Assembly (NCBI GenBank): GCA_963756545.1
Contig: CAVWNY010000008.1
Location: forward strand, 62,001-126,000
DNA length: 64,000 bases
Direction: 5' to 3'
DNA from: DATFDN01 sp963756545
GTDB lineage: Bacteria > Pseudomonadota > Alphaproteobacteria > Acetobacterales > Acetobacteraceae
Part shown: in pieces, positions 17,877 through 27,900 of the stretch
Position numbering within the stretch: the stretch's first letter is position 1
How the letters are laid out: each line of letters starts with the position of its first letter
Made by a program: the position numbers and the translations under genes
The notes under the pieces: generated by a model
Databases searched by the model: none
What the model was told of the DNA's origin: nothing
Seen by the model: only the letters and a program-made list of their open reading frames with translations

Positions 17877-18584
17877 ATGTCTGGGTCAATCCGCCTGTTC
17901 GTTGACGCGCCGCTCGCGGCCGGAGCCGAGGTCGCGGCCAGCCAGGGGCAGGCGCACTACCTTGGCATCGTCATGCGCCGCGCGCCGGGCGAGGCCGTGC
18001 GCGTGTTCAACGGAAGCGGCGGGGAATGGCTGGCGCGCATCGCCGCCCTCCGGCGCGACCGCGCGACCCTTGTGATTGAGCGCCAGCTTCGTCCGCAGGC
18101 CGCCGAGTCCGATCTGTGGCTGGTCTTCGCCCTGCTGAAGCGCGACGCGACCGATCTTCTCGCACAGAAGGCGACGGAGCTGGGCGCATCGGCGCTGCTT
18201 CCCGTGCTGAGCGAGCGGACCAACGCCACGCGGGTTAACGAGGCGCGTTTGGCCGCCATCGCGACCGAGGCCGCCGAGCAAAGCGAACGGCTCACCGTCC
18301 CGCGCATCCACCCGCCGCGCCGGCTGGCCGATCTGCTGGCTTCATGGCCCGCCGGCCGAACGTTGTTCGCCGCAGTCGAACGGCGGCCTGGGCCCGCCAT
18401 CCCCTTCGCCGACGGGCCGGCGGGGCTGCTGGTCGGACCCGAGGGCGGTTTCACGCACACGGAGCTTGACGCGCTCGGCCGGCACAAGTCTGTTGCCGCC
18501 GTGAGCCTCGGCCCGCGCGTCCTGCGCGCCGAGACCGCCGCGATCGCCGGACTGGTGCTGTTGCAGGCGCCGCGAGCCGGCTGA
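17877..18584 (+). CDS. rsmE: 16S rRNA (uracil-1498-N3)-methyltransferase
   Basis: A SPOUT-class methyltransferase for U1498 of 16S rRNA, 235 residues. An N-terminal PUA-like part (IRLFVDAPLAAG, HYLGIVMRRAPGEAVRVFNGSGGEW) precedes the knotted SAM domain: ATELGASALLPVLSERT, EAAEQSERL, and the family hallmark LLVGPEGGFTHTELD followed by SLGPRVLRAETAAIAGL. The start at 17877 (MSGSIRLF) is used because the ORF upstream of it is not family-like. It is divergent from ubiA and upstream of gshA, a common alphaproteobacterial order. Confidence 0.97.
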   Translation: MSGSIRLFVDAPLAAGAEVAASQGQAHYLGIVMRRAPGEAVRVFNGSGGEWLARIAALRRDRATLVIERQLRPQAAESDLWLVFALLKRDATDLLAQKATELGASALLPVLSERTNATRVNEARLAAIATEAAEQSERLTVPRIHPPRRLADLLASWPAGRTLFAAVERRPGPAIPFADGPAGLLVGPEGGFTHTELDALGRHKSVAAVSLGPRVLRAETAAIAGLVLLQAPRAG

Positions 18585-18620
18585 ATACTCAATCCGCAAC
18601 CGCGCAACGCCCGGAGCCCG

Positions 18621-20004
18621 ATGTCGAATCCCGGAGACGCCGACACGACCCCGATCACCTCCGTACGTCACCTCGCCGAATATTTCGCGGAGGGCTGCAA
18701 GCCGCGCGGGCGCTTCCGCATCGGCACGGAGCACGAGAAGTTCGGATTCCGGGCCGGCGATTTCTTGCCGCCCCCCTACGAGCCCGCGCCCGATGCCCCA
18801 GGCTCGATTTCGCGGCGTTCTGGAGGGTTTGGCCCGCCAGGGTGGCGAACCGATCCTGGACCGGGGCAATCCGATCGGGCTGAAGCTGCCCGCCGGCGCG
18901 TCGGTCTCGCTCGAACCGGCGGGCCAACTTGAATTGTCCGGGGCGCCGGTCGAGACCCTGCACGACACCAAGGCCGAATTCGACGCGCATTTCGCGGCGG
19001 TCCGCTCGGCGGCCGAGCCGCTGCGGCTTGGCTTCGCCCCGCTCGGCTTCCATCCCACGATGGAGCGCGCGGCGATGCCCTGGATGCCGAAGAGCCGCTA
19101 CGCGATCATGCGCCGCTACATGCCGAAGGTGGGCGGTCTCGGACTCGACATGATGACGCGCACCTGTACCGTACAGGTGAACCTCGACTACGCCTCGGAG
19201 CAGGACATGCTGCGCAAGCTGCGCGTCTCGCTCGTGCTGCAGCCGCTGGCGACCGCGCTGTTCGCCAATTCCCCGTTCACCCTGGGCCGGCCGAACGGCT
19301 TCCTGAGCTATCGCGCGCATGTCTGGACCGACACCGACAATGACCGTAGCGGCATCCCGGCGGTGATGTTCGAGGACGGGTTCGGCTTCGAGCGCTACGC
19401 CGAATGGCTGGTCGATCGCATGCCGATGTACTTCGTCTATCGCGACGGGCATTACATCGACGCCGCCGGGGAATCGTTCCGCGCCTTCCTCTCGGGGCGG
19501 CTCGGCAACCTCGCCGGCATGCCGGCGACGGTCGGCGACTTTGCGGACCATGTAACGACCGCGTTCACCGATGTCCGCATCAAACGGTTCCTGGAGATGC
19601 GGGGCGCCGACGCCGGCACGCCGGCTATGATGCTGGCGCAGTCCGCGCTGTGGGTGGGTCTCCTCTACGACGAGGCGGCCCTCGAGGCGGCGTTGGGGCT
19701 GATCCGCGGGGTCGGCTGGGCCGAGGCGGTTGCGCTGCGCGATTCGGTGCCGCGTCTGGGGCTTGATACCCCGTTCCGCGGCCACAGGCTGCGAGATCTG
19801 GCGCGCGACGTCCTTGCGGCGGCCGCGGATGGCCTGCGCGCCCGCGCACGGACCGATGCCGCCGACCGGGATGAGCGGGCTTATCTGGAACCGCTGCACG
19901 CGATCGCCGACGGGGCGCCCTGTCAGGCCGAGCACTGGCTGGCTCGCTATCACGGCGCTTGGGGTGGCGACGTCCGGCCGATTTTTGTCGAGGCGGCCGT
20001 TTAG
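18621..20004 (+). pseudogene. gshA: Glutamate-cysteine ligase, plant-type (GCS2), interrupted by an apparent +1 frameshift
   Basis: First step of glutathione synthesis (ATP-dependent joining of glutamate and cysteine). The first frame (from 18621) supplies the N-terminus with FRIGTEHEKFGFRAGDFLPPPYEP. The frame one base later supplies the rest from RGVLEGLARQGGEPILDRGNPIGLK through GASVSLEPAGQLELSGAP, MRRYMPKVGGLGLDMMTRTCTVQVNLDYASE and the C-terminal half to 20004, total about 460 residues as expected. Skipping one base near 18801-18812 (in CGATTTCGC) joins them. All catalytic-region motifs remain, so the gene is likely functional with an error in the sequence. Otherwise glutathione synthesis would be impaired. 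It sits just after rsmE. Confidence 0.9.
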
Positions 20005-20087
20005 CAAAGTTGACGCGTTAACAAAGTTGGTGCGGACGATTGATGCACACTTGCGTCTGCAATCGGGATCGGCAGAATGCAGACATC

Positions 20088-22182
20088 ATGATGTCAAATC
20101 TCGTTGTGCGCTCCTCCGGGCGGCCTCCCCCGCCTCCCCAGACAAGCAGTGTGGTGCTGCGTCTCCGGCTAATCGGCCAGATGGAGGCCTGGACGCTCAG
20201 CTCGCAAAGCGTGCTGCCCGGCGGCCGCAAGAACTCGCGCCCTTCTCGCCGTGGTCGCGATTCAGGCGCCCCGTCCGGCGCTGCGGGGCCGGCTGGCGGA
20301 GCTGCTGTGGAGCCGGCGGCCCGAGGAGCAGGCGCGCGCCTCGCTGCGCCAGGAGATCCATCGGCTGCTGGAAGTGCTGGCCCCGGCGGGCCCCGACGTG
20401 GTCCAGGTCACGCGCGACCATCTGTCGCTCCGCCCCGGCGCGGCCTGGGTGGATGTGGACGAGGTGATGCGCGCCACCGTCCAGCAGCCGGCCTCGCTGT
20501 CGTTGCTCGACGGCGATTTGCTGGAGGATCTGGACGGCGCCGATCCGGCGTTCGACACGTGGCTGACCACCGAGCGCGAACGGCTGCGCGACCGGGGGCG
20601 CGGCTTGGCCGAGCAGCTTCTGCGCGAGCAGGAGGACCCGGACGCGGCGATCCCGGCGGCGCAGCGCCTGCTCGCCATCGACCGTGCACATGAGGGCGCC
20701 TGGCGGACGCTGATGCGTGCGCACGCCGCGCGTGGAGAGCGCGGCATGGCGATCCAGGCTTACGATCGCTGCCGGGCGGTATTGGCCGACCTGCTGGACG
20801 CCGCGCCCTCGGCCGAGACGCAGAACCTGCTGGCCCAAATTCGCGGTCCGTCCGGCTCGCGCCTGCCGCTGCGCCCGCCCGCGCCGGCGGCCGATGACAC
20901 TGCCGAATCGGCCGTGCCAGCCGGCCAGCGATCGGGTCCGGCCCGTGGGGGCGCGCATGTGGGCGTGCTGCCGTTCCAACTCGTCGGCACGGGCGAGGAG
21001 GAGGCGCATCTGTCGCCGGGCTTGGCCGAGGAGATCACCAGCGCGCTATCGCGGTTTCGGTGGATGTTCGTCGTCTCCTCCAACTCCCTAGCGCGCTTCT
21101 CCGAAGAAACTCGCGATGAAGACGCGATCCGGCAGACCCTCGGCCTCGATTTCCTGCTGGACGGCACGATCCAGCGCGTCCGCAACCGGCTGCGGATCAC
21201 GGCGCGGCTGCTCGACCTCAGGGCCGGCAACCAAGTGGTCTGGGCGCGGCGCTTCGATCGCCAATCCAACGATCTGCTGACGTTACAGGACGAGATCGCG
21301 GCCGAGGTGGTCGCGCAGATCGACCCGGAGATCCTGCTGATCGAGGCCAAGCGCGTCACCATCCGCCCGGCCGTGGACGCCACTGCCTACGACCTCGTGC
21401 TGCGGGCCCTCCCGCTGATGAACCGGATGGAGCGGGCACCCTTCATGCAGGCAGGCGACCTGCTGCGCCGCGCGATCGAGCTGGAACCGGAATACGCCGC
21501 CGCGCATGCGTGGTCGGCCTACTGGCAAGTGTTCCTCGTCGGCCAGGGCTGGGCCGACCGCCCGCAGGACAGCATGATCGAGGCCGGTCGTCTGGCCGAG
21601 CGCGCGATCCAGCTCGACCCCTTCGACGCGCGCGCGCTGACCATCGCAGGGCATGTCCGTGCCTTCCTGCACCACGAGTTGGACGAGGCGGCGACGCTGC
21701 ACGAACGCGCGCTGTCGCTTAACCCGAACCTCGCGATGGCCTGGGCGCTGTCCTCCGTCACGCACGCCTACATGGGCGACACCGAGGAGGCCGAGACCCG
21801 CAGCGCACGCTACAAGCGGCTGTCGCCGCTCGACCCGTACGCCTTCATCTTCGACAGCTTCTTCACGATCATCCACCTCCTGAAACGGGACTACCCGGCG
21901 GCGATGGCGGCCGGCCGGTCGGCGACGCAGATGAACCCGTCGCTGTCGGCGGGCTTCAAGCCCTATTTGGCAGCCCTTGGCCATCTCGGGCGCAAGCAGG
22001 AGGCGGCGGTCGCGTTGCGCCGGTTGCTGGCCGTTGAGCCGGACTTCACGGTCGAGCGGTTCCTCAGCACCTCGCCGTTCGCCCGCGAGAGCGACCGGGA
22101 GAACTACGCGGAGGGTCTGCGCCTGGCGGGCGTGCCCGAAACGGACGCGGCCTCCAACGCAGCCGCCGCGCCTCAGAACTGA
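20088..22182 (+). pseudogene. BTAD/SARP-type regulator with TolB-like and TPR domains, interrupted by an apparent +1 frameshift near its start
   Basis: A large regulator of about 695 residues. The first frame has the start of an OmpR-like winged helix: VVLRLRLIGQMEAW and then GGRKN. The next frame continues RALLAVVAIQAPRPALRGRLAELLWSRRP, so GRK-TRALLAV is restored by skipping one base near 20230-20233. A BTAD helical domain follows (WLTTERERLRDR, LLAIDRAHEGAWRTLMRAHA), then a TolB/adenylate-cyclase-associated domain (VGVLPFQLVGTGEEEAHLSPGLAEEI, LLDGTIQRVRNRLRITARL) and C-terminal TPR repeats (RAIQLDPFDARALTIAG, ERALSLNPNLAMAWALSS). The target genes are unknown. The last codon nearly touches ispE. 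Confidence 0.82.
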
Positions 22183-22183
22183 C

Positions 22184-23065
22184 ATGGAAGCCGACTCGGC
22201 GGTGCGCCTGGAGTCGGCGCCCGCCAAGGTCAATCTGTTTCTTCATATCATCGGCCGCCACGTGGACGGCTATCATCTCCTCGACAGCCTCGCCGTGTTC
22301 GCGGACGCGGCCGACGCGCTGCGCGCCGAGGCGGCGGAATCGCTGAGCCTGACGTTGGAGGGGCCGTTCGCGTCGGCGCTGGCGCCGGAGCCCGACAACC
22401 TCGTGCTGCGCGCCGCGCGCGCGCTGGCCGCGGCGGCGTCTATTGCGCCGCGCGCCCGGCTCGTGCTGACCAAGAATCTGCCGGTGGCGTCCGGCATCGG
22501 CGGCGGCTCGGCCGACGCGGCGGCGGCATTGCGCGCGCTCGCGGCGCTGTGGGGCATCGAGCCGGTGGCGGACCTGTCCGCGCTGGCCGCGCGGCTAGGG
22601 GCCGACGTGCCGGTGTGCCTCGCCTCGCGCCCCGCGCGGATGGGCGGCGTGGGCGAGGCATTGTCGCCGGCCCCGACACTGCCGCCGTGCGGCGTCGTGC
22701 TGCTGAATCCCGGCGTGCCGGTTGCCACCGCCGAGGTGTTCCGCGCCCGCGCGGGCGGCTTTTCGCATCGGGCCGACCTGGCCGGCGGGTGGGCGGACGC
22801 GGCGGGGATGGCCGCCGATCTCGCCCGCACGCACAACGACCTGGAGCCGCCCGCGATCGCCTTGTGTCCGCCAATCGGCGCGGCGCTGGAAGCTCTGCGC
22901 GCCGCGCCGGGGTGCCTTCTGGCGCGCATGAGCGGATCGGGAGCGACGTGCTTCGGCCTGTTCGCGAATCCGGGGGAGGCGGCCGCGACGGCGGCGGGGA
23001 TCGTGCGGCCGGGTTGGTGGGTCTGGGGCGGCGGCCTGGCGGCGGAGCTACGCCGCCCAGCTTGA
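22184..23065 (+). CDS. ispE: 4-(cytidine 5'-diphospho)-2-C-methyl-D-erythritol kinase
   Basis: A GHMP kinase of the MEP isoprenoid pathway, 293 residues. ESAPAKVNLFLHIIGRHVDGYHLLDSL is the family start, KNLPVASGIGGGSADAAAALR is the Gly-rich ATP loop, and ARMSGSGATCFGLF is the C-terminal GHMP motif. The start at 22184 is one base after the stop of the BTAD gene, suggesting cotranscription. It is followed by a convergent gene after a strong terminator. Confidence 0.97.
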   Translation: MEADSAVRLESAPAKVNLFLHIIGRHVDGYHLLDSLAVFADAADALRAEAAESLSLTLEGPFASALAPEPDNLVLRAARALAAAASIAPRARLVLTKNLPVASGIGGGSADAAAALRALAALWGIEPVADLSALAARLGADVPVCLASRPARMGGVGEALSPAPTLPPCGVVLLNPGVPVATAEVFRARAGGFSHRADLAGGWADAAGMAADLARTHNDLEPPAIALCPPIGAALEALRAAPGCLLARMSGSGATCFGLFANPGEAAATAAGIVRPGWWVWGGGLAAELRRPA

Positions 23066-23114
23066 ACGGCCCTGGATCGCCCAGCGTCCGTCCAGCAGGG
23101 TGACGATGTCCTCC

Positions 23115-23149
23115 CAAAAGAAAAGGGCGGCCCTCGCGAGCCGCCCTTT
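23115..23149 (-). terminator. Intrinsic terminator for the Bax-inhibitor-1 gene
   Basis: A 10-bp stem AAAGGGCGGC / GCCGCCCTTT (23122-23149) with an 8-base loop. Read on the minus strand it is followed by TTTTCTTTT, so it ends transcription from the gene at 23171-23950. It may also serve ispE, which converges from the left. Confidence 0.88.
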
Positions 23150-23170
23150 GCATCGACGTCGACCGTGTCT

Positions 23171-23950
23171 TCAGCTTTGCCGGTTGGAGCTCCCGAACAA
23201 CTGCAGCATCAGCAGGAACAGGTTGATGAAATTCAAGTAGAGGCTCAGCGCGTCGTACACGCTCCGCTTGGCGGCGCCGTCGGTGCCCTCGGCATAGGCG
23301 TACTGGATATACGTCGCCTTGATACGCTGGGTGTCGTAGGCAGTCAGGCCGGTGAACACCAGCACGCCGACGATGCTGACGACGAACTGCAACGCGCTGC
23401 TGTGGACGAAGAGGTTCACCAGGCTGGCGATGATGACGCCGATCAGCCCCATCAGCAGGAAGCTGCCCCAGCGGCTCAGGTCGCTGCGCGTGGTGTAGCC
23501 GTAAATGCTCATCGCCGCGAACGTGCCTGCGCTGATGAAGAACACGCGCGCGATCGAACCGCCGGAGTAGCGGAAAAAGATGCTGCTGATGCTGGCACCC
23601 ATCGCGGCGCAGAATAGCCAGTAAAGGGTCTGCGCGGTGGTGCGCGAAAGCCGGTTGATCCCGAAGCTGAGGACCAGCACGAAAGCAAGCGGCGCGAAGG
23701 TTGCCAGCAGGGCCAGCGGCCCGGCCGTCCGCGCCATTCCGTACGGCGTCGCGACCACCGGGTAGAAGGCGTTGATCAGCGTCGTGTTGGCGATAAGGTA
23801 GGCGATGATCCCGGTCAGCACGAGGCCGGAGGTCATCCAGTTGTACACGCGCAGCATGTACGCCCGAAGCCCCGCGTCCAGGACCGCGGTATCCGCGGTG
23901 GCGCTGCGCCGGGCACCCGGGTATGTCCGGAAATCGGGACTATAGGCCAT
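23171..23950 (-). CDS. Bax inhibitor-1/YccA-family membrane protein
   Basis: A 259-residue inner-membrane protein with seven hydrophobic helices, for example MTSGLVLTGIIAYLIAN, LALLATFAPLAFVLVLSFGI and TLYWLFCAAMGASISSIFF. The UPF0005/BI-1 features are clear: SRTTAQTLYW, GYTTRSDLSRWGSFLLMGL, and the C-terminal AYDTQRIKATY and ALSLYLNFINLFLLMLQL. The start at 23950 (MAYSPDFRTY) is chosen; the upstream in-frame extension is not family-like. Family members are proposed Ca2+-leak channels or partners of FtsH. Confidence 0.95.
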   Translation of the reverse strand: MAYSPDFRTYPGARRSATADTAVLDAGLRAYMLRVYNWMTSGLVLTGIIAYLIANTTLINAFYPVVATPYGMARTAGPLALLATFAPLAFVLVLSFGINRLSRTTAQTLYWLFCAAMGASISSIFFRYSGGSIARVFFISAGTFAAMSIYGYTTRSDLSRWGSFLLMGLIGVIIASLVNLFVHSSALQFVVSIVGVLVFTGLTAYDTQRIKATYIQYAYAEGTDGAAKRSVYDALSLYLNFINLFLLMLQLFGSSNRQS

Positions 23951-24035
23951 GGCTTTCTTTGTTCCTCTCACGCGGGCGACACCCCGCGCCCAATAATTGG
24001 CTTTTGGCCGGCGCGCTTCAAGTACGGCCTGAACC

Positions 24036-26546
24036 CTACTCGTTCCGCAGGCGCGCGGCCGGTCTGGCCCGCAACGCTGCGGCGGTGCCAGCATAGCCGA
24101 AGATCAGCATGACCGCGAGGGCCGCCGCAAGCGTTCCGCTCAGCCGGCCCGGCAGGAAGGCCCACGGCTCGTGGATGACCCAGCGCATCACCGCCCAGCT
24201 CGCCGCCGTGCCGACCGCGGCCGCGATCACCCCGGCGACGAGGCCCAGCGTGCCGAACTCGACCAGCCAGGCCAGGCGGAGTTGCGCGCGCGTGGCGCCG
24301 AGCGCCTTTAGGATCACTGCCTCCCGGATGCGTCGCCGCCGGCCGGCGGCGACCGCGCCCACCAGCACCAGCGCCCCAGCCGCGAGCGTCACCGCCCCGG
24401 TCCCGGCCAGCGCCGCCGCGATCTGCGACAGCAGGTCCGCGACGGCGGCCAGGATCTCGGTGACGCTCACGCCCGTCACGTTGGGCAACGCGTCGCTCAC
24501 CCGGCGCAGGAGGCCGCCCTGCTCCCCCGGGGGGACGCGTACCGTCGCGATGTGGGTGTGCGGGGCGGCGGACAGCAGGCCGGGGCTGGCCACCATCACG
24601 AAATTCAGGCCGAGCCGGCGCCATGCGACGTCGCGCAGGCTCGCCACGCGCAGGTCGATGTCGCGCCCCAGGACGTTGACCCGGATCACCGCGCCCACCC
24701 CGATCCCCCAGCCTTGCGCCAGATGCGCGTCGAGGGAGACGAGCGTCGGGCCGTCGTAGCCGGTCGGCCACCACCTGCCGGCGACGATGCGCGTATCCGG
24801 CGGCGGCACGGCGGCGTAGGTCAGGCCGCGATCTCCGCGCAGCGCCCAGCGCGTGTCGGGGGTGGCGCGCACCTGCTCGGCGGGCACGCCGTTCACCGCG
24901 ACGATGCGCGCGCGCAGGCTCGGCACCTCGTCCAGCCCGGTCGCGCCCGGCGTCGCGCCGACGATCGCGTCGAACCGGGCCACCTGGTCGGGCTGGATGT
25001 CCACGAAATAGAAGCTCGGGGCGCTCGCGGGCATTTGCTCGAGGATGGCGCGGCGGATGTTGCCCTGGATCAGCGCCACCGCCGCCAAGGTGCAAAGGCC
25101 GAGGCCGACCGAGGTCAGCATCAGCGGCGTGGCCGCGCCCGGTCGGCGCAGGCTGGCCAGGCCCAGGCGCGCGGCGGGCCACGGCAGACGGATCGCACCC
25201 GCCGCACGCACCAGGCCCAGTCCTCCGAGCCGAAACAACGCCAACGCCCCCACGGCCGCGCCGCAGAAGCCAAGCGCGAACAGCCGGTCCGCCGACGACC
25301 AGATAGCCAGCCCCGCCAGCCCCGCCGCCAGCGCGCCGGTCGCGGCCAGCACGGCGCGAGGCGGTCGCGCGGCCTCGGGGATCATCCCGTCGCGGAACAG
25401 CGCCGCGCCGGGGATGCGCATGGCGCGCGCCAGCGGCGGCAACCCGAAGCAGGCGGCGGTAAGCGCGCCGTAGCACGCCGCCAGGATCAGCGGCTTCGCA
25501 TAGAGCCCCGCGACAGGCGGCACCGGCAGCACCCCCGCGAGCCAGCGCGCCGCCAGCAACGGGACGGCCGCGCCGACCACTAGCCCGATCAGGATGCCGC
25601 AGAGCGCCAGCGCGGCGGCCTGAATCGCGCACACGGCGAAGACAAGCCGCGCCGAGGCGCCGAGGCAGCGCAGGATGGCGATGCTGGGCGCCCGCGCGTC
25701 GAGCCAGGCGCGCACGCCGCTCGCCACGCCGACGCCGCCCACCAGCAGCGCCGTCAGACCTACCAGGGTCATGAACAGCGCGGTCTGCGCGACGAACCGC
25801 GCGATCCCCGGCGCCGCGTCGGCCGGGCCGCGGACGCGCCAGCCGTGGTCGGGGAAGGCGGCGGCGAGGTCCGCGGCGACGTCGGGTGCCGCCGCGGGAT
25901 TGGCCCACGCCGCGCGTACGGCGTGCGTGACGATCGCGCCCGGCACGATCAGGGACGTGCCGGGCAGCGCCGCCGCCGCGATCACGACCGGGGCGCCGAA
26001 CAGGGCCGGGGTCGCGGCGCGGTCGGGCTCGGAGACCAGCGCGGCGGCCACGATGAGGGAGGCGGTGCCGATCCGCACCGCATCGCCCGGCTTCAGCCCC
26101 AGCCGATCCAGCACCAGCGGGTCGGCGACAAGTCCGAAGCGGCCGTCGCGCGCCGCCAACGCCCGGGTCAGCGGAATCGGCGGCGCGAGGACGGAGGCGC
26201 CGACCAGCGGCCACGCGCCATCGACCGCCTTCAGGTCGATCAACTCCCGGCTGCCGGACGGCGCGACCAGCAAGGACCGGAGCTGCGTCACCTCGGAGAC
26301 CCGCGCACCGCGCGCGCGCAGCCATGCCTTCAGCGACGCCGGCGGCGACTCGGCGCCGGTCTGCACCTCGATGTCGCCGCCGAGCAACGCCCGGCCGTTG
26401 TCGGCAAGCCCGCGCTCCACCGCCGCGCGCAGCCCGACGACCGAGGCGATGGCCGCGACCCCCAGCGCGAGGCAGAGCAGGACGACGCCCAGGCCGCGCG
26501 CGCCGCCGCGGATCTCGCGCGCGGCCAGGCGGAAGGCGAGCTTCAC
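24036..26546 (-). CDS. ABC transporter permease, FtsX/MacB-like (YbbP-type)
   Basis: An 836-residue inner-membrane permease with duplicated FtsX cores. One begins at the N-terminus (LAAREIRGGARGLGVVLLCLALGVAAIAS) with core helices around 240-345 (TLVGLTALLVGGVGVASGVRA, IAILRCLGASARLVFAV). The C-terminal core is around 690-830 (ALVLVGAVAAGRRRRIREAVILKALGATRAQL). Large periplasmic domains lie between. It starts with GTG at 26546 overlapping the ATPase stop (GTGA). YbbA-YbbP pairs next to tesA are common in Proteobacteria; the exported substrate is unknown, though lipids or lipoproteins are suspected. Confidence 0.93.
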   Translation of the reverse strand: MKLAFRLAAREIRGGARGLGVVLLCLALGVAAIASVVGLRAAVERGLADNGRALLGGDIEVQTGAESPPASLKAWLRARGARVSEVTQLRSLLVAPSGSRELIDLKAVDGAWPLVGASVLAPPIPLTRALAARDGRFGLVADPLVLDRLGLKPGDAVRIGTASLIVAAALVSEPDRAATPALFGAPVVIAAAALPGTSLIVPGAIVTHAVRAAWANPAAAPDVAADLAAAFPDHGWRVRGPADAAPGIARFVAQTALFMTLVGLTALLVGGVGVASGVRAWLDARAPSIAILRCLGASARLVFAVCAIQAAALALCGILIGLVVGAAVPLLAARWLAGVLPVPPVAGLYAKPLILAACYGALTAACFGLPPLARAMRIPGAALFRDGMIPEAARPPRAVLAATGALAAGLAGLAIWSSADRLFALGFCGAAVGALALFRLGGLGLVRAAGAIRLPWPAARLGLASLRRPGAATPLMLTSVGLGLCTLAAVALIQGNIRRAILEQMPASAPSFYFVDIQPDQVARFDAIVGATPGATGLDEVPSLRARIVAVNGVPAEQVRATPDTRWALRGDRGLTYAAVPPPDTRIVAGRWWPTGYDGPTLVSLDAHLAQGWGIGVGAVIRVNVLGRDIDLRVASLRDVAWRRLGLNFVMVASPGLLSAAPHTHIATVRVPPGEQGGLLRRVSDALPNVTGVSVTEILAAVADLLSQIAAALAGTGAVTLAAGALVLVGAVAAGRRRRIREAVILKALGATRAQLRLAWLVEFGTLGLVAGVIAAAVGTAASWAVMRWVIHEPWAFLPGRLSGTLAAALAVMLIFGYAGTAAALRARPAARLRNE

Positions 26547-27271
26547 GCCGGCGCGCCTTCGGGATCGATTATCTGCCCATCCGCCATCCGCAGGACCCGC
26601 CCGCATCGGCCGGCCAGCGCGGCGTCGTGCGTGATAAGCAGCAGCGCCGTGCCGTGTTCGGCACGCAGGCGGAACAGCAGCTCGATCACCGCCGCGCCGG
26701 TCGTCTGATCCAGATTGCCGGTCGGCTCGTCGGCCAGCAGCAGCCGGGGCGCGGCGGCGAAGGCGCGCGCGATGGCCACGCGCTGCTGCTCCCCGCCCGA
26801 GAGTTGGCCGGGCAGATGGCGAAGCCGATGTCCGAGGCCGACAGCCTCCAGCGCCGAGGCCGCGCGGGCGGCGGCATCGCGCCGGCCCGCGAGTTCCAGC
26901 GGCACGGCCACATTCTCCAGGGCGGTCATCGCGGGGATCAGGTGGAAGGCCTGGTAGACGATCCCGATGCCGTCGCGGCGCAGCCGGGCGAGACGGTCCT
27001 CGTCCCACTTGGTGATCTCCCGTCCGTCGAGCCGCACGCTGCCGGCGCTGGCGCTTTCCAGCCCAGCGAGCACCATGAGCAGGCTGGTCTTGCCGGAGCC
27101 GGAGGGCCCGATCAGGCCGACCGCCTCGCCGGCCGCGATGTCGAGATCGACCCCGCGAAGGATGTTGACCGCGCCGGCGGCCGAAGGCAGGCTCAGACGA
27201 AGGGCGCGAACGCTGACCAACGGCTCGGCGATGGCCAAGGCCGACGACACAGGCGAAGACAGGGCATCCAT
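26543..27271 (-). CDS. ABC transporter ATP-binding protein, YbbA/LolD type
   Basis: A 242-residue ATPase partner of the FtsX-like permease downstream. Walker A IGPSGSGKTS, Q-loop VYQAFHLIPAMTALENV, signature LSGGEQQRVAIARAF, Walker B LLLADEPTGNLD and H-loop LLITHD are all intact. The DEPTGNLD wording is typical of LolD/MacB/YbbA exporters. Start at 27271 (MDALSSP). The 4-base overlap with the permease shows coupling. Confidence 0.95.
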   Translation of the reverse strand: MDALSSPVSSALAIAEPLVSVRALRLSLPSAAGAVNILRGVDLDIAAGEAVGLIGPSGSGKTSLLMVLAGLESASAGSVRLDGREITKWDEDRLARLRRDGIGIVYQAFHLIPAMTALENVAVPLELAGRRDAAARAASALEAVGLGHRLRHLPGQLSGGEQQRVAIARAFAAAPRLLLADEPTGNLDQTTGAAVIELLFRLRAEHGTALLLITHDAALAGRCGRVLRMADGQIIDPEGAPA

Positions 27272-27375
27272 GGCCTCAGCATATGGGCCGCGCGCCGCGT
27301 TTCGCAGGGCGGCCCGGTGCCCCTCGCGCCTGCCCCCCGACCCGGCCAGGGCTGGCGAAGGCACCTTGCGGCGGG

Positions 27376-27856
27376 TCAGGCGGTCGGCGACCCCGCTCGC
27401 AGGCGCCGGCGCGCGACGACGGCCCCGAGTCCGAGAAGGCCGCATGCCAGCAGAGCCAGCGAAGCCGGCTCGGGCACTTCACTGATCGTCAGTTTCGCGC
27501 CCAGATTGAAAGCATCGGAATACGTCCCGAAACCCGCGACATCGGCCACCGGGAAATAGATGCCGTAGCCAGCACCGGAGGTCTGATAGGCGACCCGATC
27601 CAGGTCGGTTCCGTTGAAAACGCCGTAGTGGCTTATCTGGGCAGGAGACACACAGTTATTGCAGACGATCGGAGCACTGACCGTAAATGGGACTGAGATA
27701 AATCCGGGTGTGTCGAATCTGAAGATCCACGCCGCTGTACTCGCCGCCTCCGCCGGTCAGCGTATATTCGACCCCGGCCCATGCCGCCGTGGTGGCAGTG
27801 GAGCAGGCCAGCACTGCGACGATCATAACAGCCGGTAAGAACGGAATTCGACGCAT
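27376..27856 (-). pseudogene. PEP-CTERM sorting-domain protein, interrupted by an apparent +1 frameshift
   Basis: A small exported protein of about 159 residues when repaired. The first frame from 27856 gives MRRIPFLPAVMIVAVLACSTATTAAWA (signal peptide) and VEYTLTGGGGEY. The second frame continues AAWIFRFDTPGFISVPFTV, APIVCNNC, DRVAYQTSGAGYGIYFPV and ends with the PEP-CTERM anchor VPEPASLALLACGLLGLGAV plus a basic tail. Skipping one base near 27735-27739 joins them. PEP-CTERM proteins are sorted by exosortase to the cell surface; no exosortase is in view. It lies between the ABC exporter and tesA, a spot normally occupied by no gene in the family arrangement. Confidence 0.8.
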
Positions 27857-27900
27857 TTTTCTACCCAGCAAGTTGCTCTTGCCGAAGAGGGTTAAGCGAG